Below are positions 1 through 8,193 of a stretch of 64,000 nucleotides of DNA, piece after piece. The stretch comes from a bacterium (GTDB taxonomy: Bacteria > Actinomycetota > Acidimicrobiia > Spongiisociales > Spongiisociaceae). The notes beneath the pieces were generated by a model. That model was given only the letters and a program-made list of their open reading frames with translations, made no database searches and was not told the DNA's origin. The stretch covers positions 1-64,000 of the forward strand of contig JAPPGU010000050.1 in assembly GCA_028821265.1 (NCBI GenBank), given 5' to 3'. Numbering within the stretch: the first letter of the stretch is position 1; every line of letters begins with the position of its first letter. A program made the translations under genes and the position numbers.

Positions 1-2
1 CC

Positions 3-1760
3 GGGACCATCGTCCCAAGTCCTCGAGTGTCCACCAAAGCGGGTCAACCTCACGGTCCTGCCGACGTAACAGACAGTGAGGGCAGCGAGAACGCTACCGC
101 TTCCGGGTCCGTTGAAGCTGGCGTGGATGATGCAGTGACCACCTCCACCCGAGCCGACCCTGCCGCCGCCGGAGAAGAGCCTGACGTAGCAAAGCCGACC
201 GAGGAGCCTGAGGTGGCAAAGCCGGCCGAGGAGGACGGCAGAGACGGCGATTCGGCGAGCCAAGTGTCCCTGCCGGGTGAAGGTGTGAACGTCACCATGG
301 CTCGCGCCCCGTGGAACACCGGCTACTTCCAGGCCGAGGTTTACAAGGCGCTGCTGGAAGAGTTGGGCTACACGGTTTCCGATCCAAGCCAAGCTGAGAT
401 GCCTCCCGGCAACTTCTATGTGGAGTTGGCCAGGGGCGACTTCGACCTGTGGGTCAACTCCTGGTTCCCGGCCCACGACCAGTTCTTGGCCGTTGAACTT
501 CCCGACGGGAGCCTGGTCTCAGACCATGTCTCGGTGATCGGAGAACAGATGCTGGCGGGAGGCCTTAACGGTTTCGTGATCGACAAGAACACCGCCGATG
601 TCCATGGCATTGTCACCATGGCCGACATCGCTGACAATCCAGAGATTGCCGCCCTGTTCGATAGTGACGGCAACGGCAAGGCTGATCTCCTCGGATGTAA
701 CGAACGATGGGGATGCCGCGAGATCATCGACCAGACCATTGCCCGCAACGGGTGGGAAGACACCATCGAGCAGATCTCCGGTGAATACTACGGTCTGTTT
801 TGGGTAGCGTGGGAACGCCACCTGGGAGGAGAGCCGCTTTTCACCTACGCGTGGAGCCCCAGCCTATTTGCGGGTGTGCTGCGTCCGGGTGTGAGCGTGT
901 ACTGGCTGACGGTTCCCAATCCGCTACCCGACCAGAGGGGCGCAGCAGTGCTGCCCCCCGAGCAGTGCCCGGGACAGCCCTGTGAGCTGGGCTTTGTGCC
1001 GGCTGACATCCTGGTGACCGCCAACAACGGTTTTCTGGAAGCCAACCGGCCGGCCGCGATCCTGCTGGAACGGGTCGTGATCCCGAGCACCGATGTGAAT
1101 CGGCAGATTGTACGCATGGAGACCGGGGAGGGCAGCCAAGCCGACATCACCCGCCACGCCCACGAATGGATCGAATCCAACCGCGACACAGTCGACCGAT
1201 GGGTCGCCGCCGCCATGACAGCCGCAGAGACCACCACCACGACCGTTCCGGACACCACTACCACGACCAGCGCAGCCACTACCACCACCGCTCCGGACAC
1301 CACCACGACCACTAGCGCAGCCACTACCACCACCGCTCCGGACACCACCACGACCACTAGCGCAGCCACTACCACTACGACGACTAGCGCAGCCACTACC
1401 ACTACCACGACCAGAGTCCCCACCACCACCGTTGCACCCGGCCGACCGGGCAAGTTCTCGGATTTCAATGGGGCCGATGCAGCTACCTGGCAACAGATGC
1501 ATGCCGATGGCGAAGTGGTGGCGTGCTATGAAGGTATAGCCCTGCCGCTGGACAGCTTCTGTCTCGACGAGAACTTCCGATTCTCTGCGGACTACTCCCA
1601 GGTGCTGGACGTATCGTTCATGGTGATCCACCTCCCCGACGGCGACGGTGTCGTGCTGCAGGGAAGTGCGACGTTCCGGGCGGGCGGCTCCGTTCAACTC
1701 GGCTGGATAACGTTTGAGAAAGTCGGCGCCAACCGCGTCATCACGCACCTGGAGCCGTAG
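3..1760 (+). CDS. OpuAC/ProX-type glycine betaine/choline-like substrate-binding protein with Thr-rich repeat linker and extra C-terminal domain (5' end probably outside window)
   Basis: ORF open to the left edge (first GTG at 27). Contains ProX-like NFYVELARGDFDLWVNSWFPAHD and DSDGNGKADLLGCNERWGC segments, then a TSAATTTTAPDTTTT repeat tail. Confidence 0.75.
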   Translation, partial: GTIVPSPRVSTKAGQPHGPADVTDSEGSENATASGSVEAGVDDAVTTSTRADPAAAGEEPDVAKPTEEPEVAKPAEEDGRDGDSASQVSLPGEGVNVTMARAPWNTGYFQAEVYKALLEELGYTVSDPSQAEMPPGNFYVELARGDFDLWVNSWFPAHDQFLAVELPDGSLVSDHVSVIGEQMLAGGLNGFVIDKNTADVHGIVTMADIADNPEIAALFDSDGNGKADLLGCNERWGCREIIDQTIARNGWEDTIEQISGEYYGLFWVAWERHLGGEPLFTYAWSPSLFAGVLRPGVSVYWLTVPNPLPDQRGAAVLPPEQCPGQPCELGFVPADILVTANNGFLEANRPAAILLERVVIPSTDVNRQIVRMETGEGSQADITRHAHEWIESNRDTVDRWVAAAMTAAETTTTTVPDTTTTTSAATTTTAPDTTTTTSAATTTTAPDTTTTTSAATTTTTTSAATTTTTTRVPTTTVAPGRPGKFSDFNGADAATWQQMHADGEVVACYEGIALPLDSFCLDENFRFSADYSQVLDVSFMVIHLPDGDGVVLQGSATFRAGGSVQLGWITFEKVGANRVITHLEP

Positions 1761-1914
1761 CAGCGGTGAGCCCCACCATCCGTCGCGATCGCGACGCCAC
1801 CACAAGGACACTCGCGATATAGTAACTACTATGTAGATTGGCAACTCGGCTACTACTCCGGTTGATGAAGAGGACGGGGTGTGTGTCTGTGATGGCTCAC
1901 TATTGTCATGGTTC

Positions 1915-2571
1915 ATGAGCGATTCCGCCGACACCCAAACCGCCGGTAGTGGCCGCCCACGTCGCCGAACGGATCCGGAAGCGACGACAGCGCGGTTGTT
2001 GGACGCCGCCGCGACGGAGTTCGTTGAATACGGGTACGAGGCAGCCGTTATCAGCCGCGTCGCACGCCGCGCCGGGGTGACTGTCGGCGCGGTCTACTCA
2101 CGATGGCCCACGAAGACCGAGGTGATGGTTGCCGCCCTCGATCACATCTTCGAACGGCTGCTGCCCTCGGAACGGATGCAGCAGTTGAATGTTGCCGAGT
2201 TGCCGACGCCTGCCGTCTTGGAGCTCTGGTCAGCGCACCTGTTGTCCTCTGATGCAGTCCAGGACGTGTTGATCCAGGTCTTCGGTAGCGCCCGCAACCA
2301 CCCGGCGGTCCGCGAGCGGCTGCAGCGCTTCCTCAATGACCAATCCGACCAGCTGACCTACCTGATCGAGAAGGGCAAGACCGAGGGGCCCTACAACGCC
2401 GAACTGAGCACCGTCGCGGTGACACTGATGTGCCAAGCCATCGGGATCGGCACCCACTTGCTGATTTCTGCCGGGCTGGACGATCGTCACATCCCAACCG
2501 AAGAGGAATGGACCGAGCTCCTCAGGCACGTGATCGGCCTCGTGTACCCACCCACCGAGCAAGCAACCTGA
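1915..2571 (+). CDS. TetR/AcrR family transcriptional regulator
   Basis: N-terminal HTH TTARLLDAAATEFVEYGYEAAVISRVARRAGVTVGAVYSRWPTKTEV; ATG at 1915 in frame with ORF 1879..2571. Confidence 0.9.
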   Translation: MSDSADTQTAGSGRPRRRTDPEATTARLLDAAATEFVEYGYEAAVISRVARRAGVTVGAVYSRWPTKTEVMVAALDHIFERLLPSERMQQLNVAELPTPAVLELWSAHLLSSDAVQDVLIQVFGSARNHPAVRERLQRFLNDQSDQLTYLIEKGKTEGPYNAELSTVAVTLMCQAIGIGTHLLISAGLDDRHIPTEEEWTELLRHVIGLVYPPTEQAT

Positions 2572-2618
2572 CCGGCGCCCGCTACCGCGGCTGTACTAGG
2601 ACTCCTAGGACCCTGACT

Positions 2619-3959
2619 CTATAGGTTGGCGAAGAGATCCGTCACTCTTTCTGTCGCGGGAACGAAGCGGTATTGCCTGCCCACCTTGTGGCGCTCGAGA
2701 AACCCTCGCTGGTGCAGATCAGTCAGGTCGCCGTGGGCGGTCGGGTAGGTCACCCCATAGGTCGTCTGGTGCGACCTGAAGGTGTAGATAGCGTCGGGTC
2801 GACGCAAGGCCCTGCTCAGCAGGTCGATCTGCCGATGGTTCAAGTCGGAACTCCCTCGGAGTGCCCGCTCCGCTTGACGGACCTCGGTGGCCTTGGTGTC
2901 CAGGTAGCGCCATAGCTCCTCGATGGATCGATGTAGGACGTCCAACTGGTGGAGGAGGAAGTAGGTGAAGTCTGCGTCGTCGGTTTCCGTGTGGATAAAG
3001 GCCTTCCCGTACTGAACCGGAGCCCGGCGGAGCAGTCGGGAGATGGATAGATACTCGGCCAACCAATACCCCTGCCGCAGGAGCGAGCGATAGAACAGTG
3101 CCCGGGCCGTCCGGCCGTTCCCGTCGACGAATGGATGCAGATACGCCAGGTAGAAGTGGAGAGCGATGGCCCTCACAACCGGATGCACGAAGGGGTCGGA
3201 TTCCAGGTCGTTGGCGAAGGACACCATAGACTCCATCCGGCCGGGCAGTTCTTCGGCCGTTGGCGGAACGTGATATGCCGGGTCTGGATTGATGAAGTGG
3301 CCGACGATGACCCGTTCCTCACCTGGTTGCTGCATGCGTCCGGCGTCCTCCGGGTGGTCCAATGTCCCTTCGGTCACCATCCGGTGTAGCTCGAACACCA
3401 ACCCTGCTGTCAGCGGTGCCTTCAGGTCCCGGCTGATGTGCATCATCGTCTGGTAGTTGTTGACCACCATCTGCTCGGCGGTGGTACGCGGAGATCGGTC
3501 CGAGCGGAGCAGGTCCTTGGCATGTTTGCGCGTAGTTGCGGCGCCCTCGAGGAGGCTGGAGGCTATTGCCTCCTCCATCAGACCTGCGACCACGTAGCGA
3601 GTCCGGTCGCGCGGGTTGACCACGTCCTCCGGCAGTCCTATGCGGCCGGCGGCTTGCTGGTCGATACGCTGCAACAGGGAGAGTGCTTCGTCCGTGAGGA
3701 CATAGCTGAACAGTTGTCCGTCACCGTTCATCAGGGGGAGGGCCCGGCGACCCAGTTGCCGGGCCATCTTGATGCCCAGCCACCACTCCTCCGACGAGAG
3801 TCCCTCCGGGGGCGGCCGATGACGGAGTTGGTCCCAGTGGTAGTAGTGACCTCCGGGCGCCGCATTGATCTGGCCGCCAAGGACTATCTCGGCAAAACGG
3901 TCGGGTCCGACACTTTCGAACAGGTCGTTGACCTGCGGCGGATTGCGGGGTCTCTTCAT
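2619..3959 (-). CDS. Fic/DOC family protein (AMPylase-like) with C-terminal wHTH-like region
   Basis: Fic motif HPFVDGNGRTARALFYR; class II-like inhibitory helix SSLLEG upstream; C-terminal region resembles a winged helix. Confidence 0.93.
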   Translation of the reverse strand: MKRPRNPPQVNDLFESVGPDRFAEIVLGGQINAAPGGHYYHWDQLRHRPPPEGLSSEEWWLGIKMARQLGRRALPLMNGDGQLFSYVLTDEALSLLQRIDQQAAGRIGLPEDVVNPRDRTRYVVAGLMEEAIASSLLEGAATTRKHAKDLLRSDRSPRTTAEQMVVNNYQTMMHISRDLKAPLTAGLVFELHRMVTEGTLDHPEDAGRMQQPGEERVIVGHFINPDPAYHVPPTAEELPGRMESMVSFANDLESDPFVHPVVRAIALHFYLAYLHPFVDGNGRTARALFYRSLLRQGYWLAEYLSISRLLRRAPVQYGKAFIHTETDDADFTYFLLHQLDVLHRSIEELWRYLDTKATEVRQAERALRGSSDLNHRQIDLLSRALRRPDAIYTFRSHQTTYGVTYPTAHGDLTDLHQRGFLERHKVGRQYRFVPATERVTDLFANL

Positions 3960-3973
3960 GCGATTGTCCTGAT

Positions 3974-3988
3974 CTATAGATTCTATAG
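3974..3988. promoter_or_regulatory. Perfect palindrome CTATAGATTCTATAG (copy 1) upstream of the Fic gene, candidate operator
   Basis: Read directly; 15 bp inverted repeat, 15 bp upstream of the Fic start codon. Confidence 0.6.
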
Positions 3989-4056
3989 ACGTTTGATACG
4001 TCGCCTATACATCCCTACGCCCCCGAGGATCCCGGAGGGCATCTCCCGATGCCTTA

Positions 4057-4071
4057 CTATAGATTCTATAG
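4057..4071. promoter_or_regulatory. Perfect palindrome CTATAGATTCTATAG (copy 2), candidate operator
   Basis: Identical to copy 1; the repeat extends to TATAGATTCTATAGA(C/G)(G/A)TTTGATAC, copies 83 bp apart. Confidence 0.6.
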
Positions 4072-4230
4072 AGATTTGATACATCCTTGATATGGCGCTG
4101 GCCATTTCCGGCGCTGGTCGGGACAGTTCGCCTCGCTGGACCACGGAATGGCAGCACTACTCGCTGCGTCTGCCCGGCCCGGGTGGTGAGTGATTCCCCG
4201 GATGCCCCAAGATTCTCCGGTGTTCAATCC

Positions 4231-5241
4231 CTATAGGGGTTTGCGAGCCAGGAAACAGTAGAGCGGTGTGAAGATCCCGGTGCTGCCACCTGCGACATAT
4301 GCGCGGGCGGTCTGATCCAGCAGCCTGACGACATCCTTGGTGCCCTTCGGGAGCACCCGCAGAGCCTCGGCTAGGCCGGCCATCCCGATGTGCGCCTTCA
4401 GGTTCTGCATCCTGATACGGGTGGCCATGGGCTGGTACCAGGGTTTCGAAGGGTGGGTCCAGTCGACGGCTCGGTCTATCCCCTCGACAAGCTCGAACCC
4501 CGCGGTTGCGAGCGCACGGTCCACCTCATCCGTCGTGGCTATGTCCTTGAGCGCGATGCCGTGCATCAGGTCCGCCTTGATGGCTCGGTGCTCGCTGTCG
4601 TGGGGGTCGAACCTGTCGGTCAGGCACATCTCCTGGCCCCAGAAGAGCGAGCCTGGCTTCAGCACGCGGTAGATCTCGGCGAACGCTCCGACCTTGTCCG
4701 GCGCATGGCATGTCGACTCGATCGCGTACGCCCTGTCGTACGTGCCGTCTGCGATGGCGCCCATGTCCATGAAGCTGGCAGCGAGGTAGTCGACCATGTG
4801 GTCTACTTCCGCCTCGGCGTTCAACGATCTCGCCTTGGCCAACTGGACCTCGCTGTAGTTGACCCCCAAGACCCTGACACCGGCCTCACGGACGACACGA
4901 CGCATCGGGCCACCGATGCCGCAGCCGACATCGACCACCGTCATGCCCTCGCGCAACTCCAGCTTGGAGATCATCAGCCGCTGATGCCGGGTCTTGGAGT
5001 CCTCGAGGCTCTCCTGAGGCGAGAGCGGAGCGAAATGCAGCGACTCGCCCCAGCCAAAGATCATCAGCTCGCTGCAGAGGTCGTAGTACTCCGTGACGGT
5101 CTTGGCATGGTCGTAGCCCTTGGCGTCCGCATCGTCCGCTGACGCTCTACCTGTCCATCCATCGAAGCGCTGCACGCGACGGGTGACGTCCGACCCGCGA
5201 TATGTGGACCTGAGCCCCTTGTAAAGCCGAAGAAGTTTCAA
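4231..5241 (-). CDS. SAM-dependent methyltransferase, sterol C-24 methyltransferase (Erg6/SMT)-like
   Basis: Colinear with Erg6: FGWGESLHFAPL, VVDVGCGIGGPMR, YAIESTCHAPDKVGAFAEIYRVLKPGS, C-terminal VAGGSTGIFTPLYCFLARKP. Confidence 0.8.
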   Translation of the reverse strand: MKLLRLYKGLRSTYRGSDVTRRVQRFDGWTGRASADDADAKGYDHAKTVTEYYDLCSELMIFGWGESLHFAPLSPQESLEDSKTRHQRLMISKLELREGMTVVDVGCGIGGPMRRVVREAGVRVLGVNYSEVQLAKARSLNAEAEVDHMVDYLAASFMDMGAIADGTYDRAYAIESTCHAPDKVGAFAEIYRVLKPGSLFWGQEMCLTDRFDPHDSEHRAIKADLMHGIALKDIATTDEVDRALATAGFELVEGIDRAVDWTHPSKPWYQPMATRIRMQNLKAHIGMAGLAEALRVLPKGTKDVVRLLDQTARAYVAGGSTGIFTPLYCFLARKPL

Positions 5242-5501
5242 GAGTCCCTGACGGGGTGTGGTGCAATCGCATCCATTCTGGCACGGATCGTCCTGCCCTC
5301 GGAGTGTTCCCCCGTGTTATCCGGGTCGTGGCTGCATGAGACGCAAGGCGGGTTCGTCATCATGACGTGATAAGGCCGGCTGGAGATGCACCTAAGCTGT
5401 CACGAACTTGGAGAAGCCTGGTACCCGGGCGGGCTTCGGACCCCAGACTCCCTGGGGCAGCGGAGTTCAACCGTTTCGGTCGACACTCTTGATGGTTACC
5501 C

Positions 5502-6134
5502 ATGAGCCTTAGCACAGCATGGTTTGCGACGGCTGCCAGAAGGCACCCTGTGCTCGCCGGAGTGACGGCGCTGTACGTGGTCGTGTGGACCGTGTACGGC
5601 ATCGCTACCGATGCGGCCGGGGTGTACGCCTATCTGGTCTGGATGGTTTTCGCCGTCGGCCTTATGGCGTATCTCGACGGGCTGGTTCGCTTCTCCACCC
5701 ATGTGCTCGTGGTCCTGTGCATTGTCGGCTTCTCCCATATGGCGGGCGCCAATGTCGACATCTCCGGAGCCATCCTCTACAGGCAGGTCTGGTTCGGGTT
5801 CATCGGTTACGACCATCTGGTCCATGTCTTCGGCCTGGGCGCCGCTGGGTTGGCCGTGTGGGAGGCGACGCGCCGGATGCTGGCCGCTGATGGTGGTGTG
5901 CGGGCGGCGGTGGTGGTGATCCTCGGCGCCAACGCCGTGGGGGCGCTCATCGAGGTCGGGGAGTACCTGGCCAGCGTGACCCTCGGGGAAGTCCGGGTGG
6001 GTGCCTACGCCAACAACATGCAGGACCTGATAGCCAACCTGGTTGGCTCCCTGGTCGCCGCACGGTGGGTTATGCGACGAACTGAGCCAGCACGACCCCC
6101 AGGATCGCCAGATCGGTTACGGCGTGCGCGATGA
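5502..6134 (+). CDS. Multi-pass membrane protein (DUF2238/YjdF-like)
   Basis: Several hydrophobic helices; GYDHLVHVFGLGAAGL and NNMQDLIANLVGSLVA motifs. Confidence 0.6.
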   Translation: MSLSTAWFATAARRHPVLAGVTALYVVVWTVYGIATDAAGVYAYLVWMVFAVGLMAYLDGLVRFSTHVLVVLCIVGFSHMAGANVDISGAILYRQVWFGFIGYDHLVHVFGLGAAGLAVWEATRRMLAADGGVRAAVVVILGANAVGALIEVGEYLASVTLGEVRVGAYANNMQDLIANLVGSLVAARWVMRRTEPARPPGSPDRLRRAR

Positions 6135-6858
6135 CCGGCACGGCCAGGCCGCCGGATCGCCGACGTAACAGGCCCAGCACCAGGCCGTAGAGGAAGGCGA
6201 GTGCGACTCCGCCGTGTCCTTGCAGGATGCCGGTGGGGAAGTGCAGAGCGGCGAAGACGGCCGCCTGCATCACGAGTGCTGTGACGCCAGGTCGAAGGAC
6301 CCTCTCGAGCGAATCCTGGATGATCCCCCGGTAGACGGCCTCCTCGACCACCGCGTTGACCACGGCGGCGAGAACTCCGAGGGACAGGAGGGTCCAGATG
6401 GACCAGTCCCGAGTTATGTCGAGGAGGTCGGCCAGTTGCTCCGGTCTCCGCTCGTACCACGCCCACAGGGCCAATCCTGCGACCAGGCCGATCGCCGCAC
6501 CGGCGGCCCCCTGCCGGAGGTTGCACGACCAGGCATGGCGCCACGGGGCTAGCTCCCGCAACCACGGCAATCGCGATGCGACCACCACGTATACGACAAC
6601 AGCGAGACCGAACAACAACCGTTTCGGCCGCAGGCCCGTGAGCCCGAGCAGGAGGAAGGCCACCAGCAGAACGCCGATGGCACCCGCCGCGGGCATCTTC
6701 CGGACCATGGCGAAGGCTGTAAGCACGATCACAGCGATCCCGCCTGCGGCAACTATGCCGGCCGACCTTGCGAACGGGAGGGCAATCGCCAGGCCCGTGA
6801 GCAATACGACGACAACTCCCTCGCTCCGGATGTCGGTACGCGGCCTCATGCCGTTCAT
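6070..6858 (-). CDS. CPBP family intramembrane glutamic endopeptidase
   Basis: EEAVYRGIIQDSLER, ALHFPTG and VPVIAHAVTDL motifs; overlaps the convergent ORF 5502..6134. Confidence 0.85.
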   Translation of the reverse strand: MNGMRPRTDIRSEGVVVVLLTGLAIALPFARSAGIVAAGGIAVIVLTAFAMVRKMPAAGAIGVLLVAFLLLGLTGLRPKRLLFGLAVVVYVVVASRLPWLRELAPWRHAWSCNLRQGAAGAAIGLVAGLALWAWYERRPEQLADLLDITRDWSIWTLLSLGVLAAVVNAVVEEAVYRGIIQDSLERVLRPGVTALVMQAAVFAALHFPTGILQGHGGVALAFLYGLVLGLLRRRSGGLAVPVIAHAVTDLAILGVVLAQFVA

Positions 6859-7031
6859 GTTTGCAGGTGGTCCGGCACCTGACGGTTACGACACGCGGGA
6901 GTGGACGCGAATACGATTGTGACCACGGCCGGTCCGGATGGACCGATTGTGGTTCTATGGCTGTACGCGCCCGACGGAAGCGAGCAACGGCTGGCGCAAG
7001 ATCGAGACCGAAGGTGGTAGGAAGGAGCCGC

Positions 7032-7892
7032 GTGAGCAGACTCTATGTCATCGGTGCCGGGACGCCGACACCGACTCCGCAACGTTTCGGCACGGCTTTT
7101 GTGGTCGATACCGGCTCTGACCTGGTCATGTTCGATTGCGGTCCGGCCACCACCCACAAGCTGGTGAAGGCCGGCCTGTGGCCGACGCGTATCGACCATC
7201 TATTCTTCACGCACCATCACTTCGATCACGACGCCGACTACCCCTGTTTCCTTCTTTGCAGGTGGGACCAGAGCATCGGCCGGGAGGGCATGCTCAAGGT
7301 GAGGGGACCGACGCTCACGGCCGGCATCACGGAGGGCCTGATCGGTGAGAACGGGGTCTTCGCCCACGATTGGAAGGCACGGGTCCGAACGCCGGTGAGC
7401 CAGCGGGTCTTCGTGAACCGAGGAGGCGTCCTGCCGCGCCCCGCTCCTGTCGTGGACGCCGCCGACATCGGTCCCGGTTCCGTGATCGAGGGCCCCGACT
7501 GGCTGGTGCGGTCTGCCGAAGCCGTTCACGTGCAGCCGTTCCTCGACTCTCTCGCTTACCGGATCGAGACACCGACGGCCAGCATCGTCGTGACCGGGGA
7601 CACGGAGCCGTGCGACTCCGTGGTCGCTCTCGCCAGGGGGGCGACCGCGCTGGTCAGCATGTGCTGGGACCACGAGGATGCGATGCTGGAATGCGGTGAG
7701 GCGCCAGGCCAGACCGGCACCAGGGGTGCGGCGCGGATGGCTCGTGAGGCGGAGGTCGCGAAGCTGATCCTGGTCCATAGGGGACCCGGACTCGAGGGTG
7801 AGGAGTCGGAGGCACGGGCCAGATCCGACGTTGAGGGTATCTACGACGGCGAGGTAATCCTGGCCGATGAGTTGGATGCGATCGACATCTGA
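7032..7892 (+). CDS. MBL-fold metallohydrolase
   Basis: GTG at 7032 after an AAGGAG-like RBS; FFTHHHFDHDADYP (HxHxDH-like) and VVTGDTEPCDS. Confidence 0.85.
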   Translation: MSRLYVIGAGTPTPTPQRFGTAFVVDTGSDLVMFDCGPATTHKLVKAGLWPTRIDHLFFTHHHFDHDADYPCFLLCRWDQSIGREGMLKVRGPTLTAGITEGLIGENGVFAHDWKARVRTPVSQRVFVNRGGVLPRPAPVVDAADIGPGSVIEGPDWLVRSAEAVHVQPFLDSLAYRIETPTASIVVTGDTEPCDSVVALARGATALVSMCWDHEDAMLECGEAPGQTGTRGAARMAREAEVAKLILVHRGPGLEGEESEARARSDVEGIYDGEVILADELDAIDI

Positions 7893-8065
7893 CCGGCAAC
7901 CCGCAGACACGTGAGATGTGAGGGCACTTCGACCACTCCCGAGTCGATTCCACCTCCACTTCCAAGCGGTCAACAGAATCGACCCGTACGCAGGCACAAC
8001 ATCGGACGCGAGGCCTCAGCCTTTCAGGAGATTTTCGCCACTCCACCCCGCATGTCCGCGCAGGG

Positions 8066-8178
8066 CTCGTTAGGCTTTCCCGTGACCCATTTGCATTCGA
8101 CCATACGATCGGACTACCGGCTGTGTGGCTTCTGCCCCAGGCCTATGAGCGAGAGGCTCCGCTGGTGGTCTATCGAAG
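8066..8178 (+). pseudogene. Decayed fragment of an MBL-fold hydrolase gene similar to 15095..16057
   Basis: gacccatttgcattcgaccatacgatcggactaccggctgtgtggct... aligns with 15388 gacccacctgcactccgaccatacgatcggactgccggctgtgtggct... with a frameshifting indel. Confidence 0.7.
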
Positions 8179-8193
8179 ACTAGGGAGTGGAGC

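Noticed and set aside
845-1934. Val-rich and Gly/Ser-rich minus-strand ORFs opposite the Thr-repeat region
   Set aside because: Products of the repeat read in other frames; the plus frame is the coherent one.
2594-2606. CTAGGA-C-TCCTAG palindrome between TetR and Fic genes
   Set aside because: Short, between convergent gene ends, no promoter context; probably incidental or a weak terminator.
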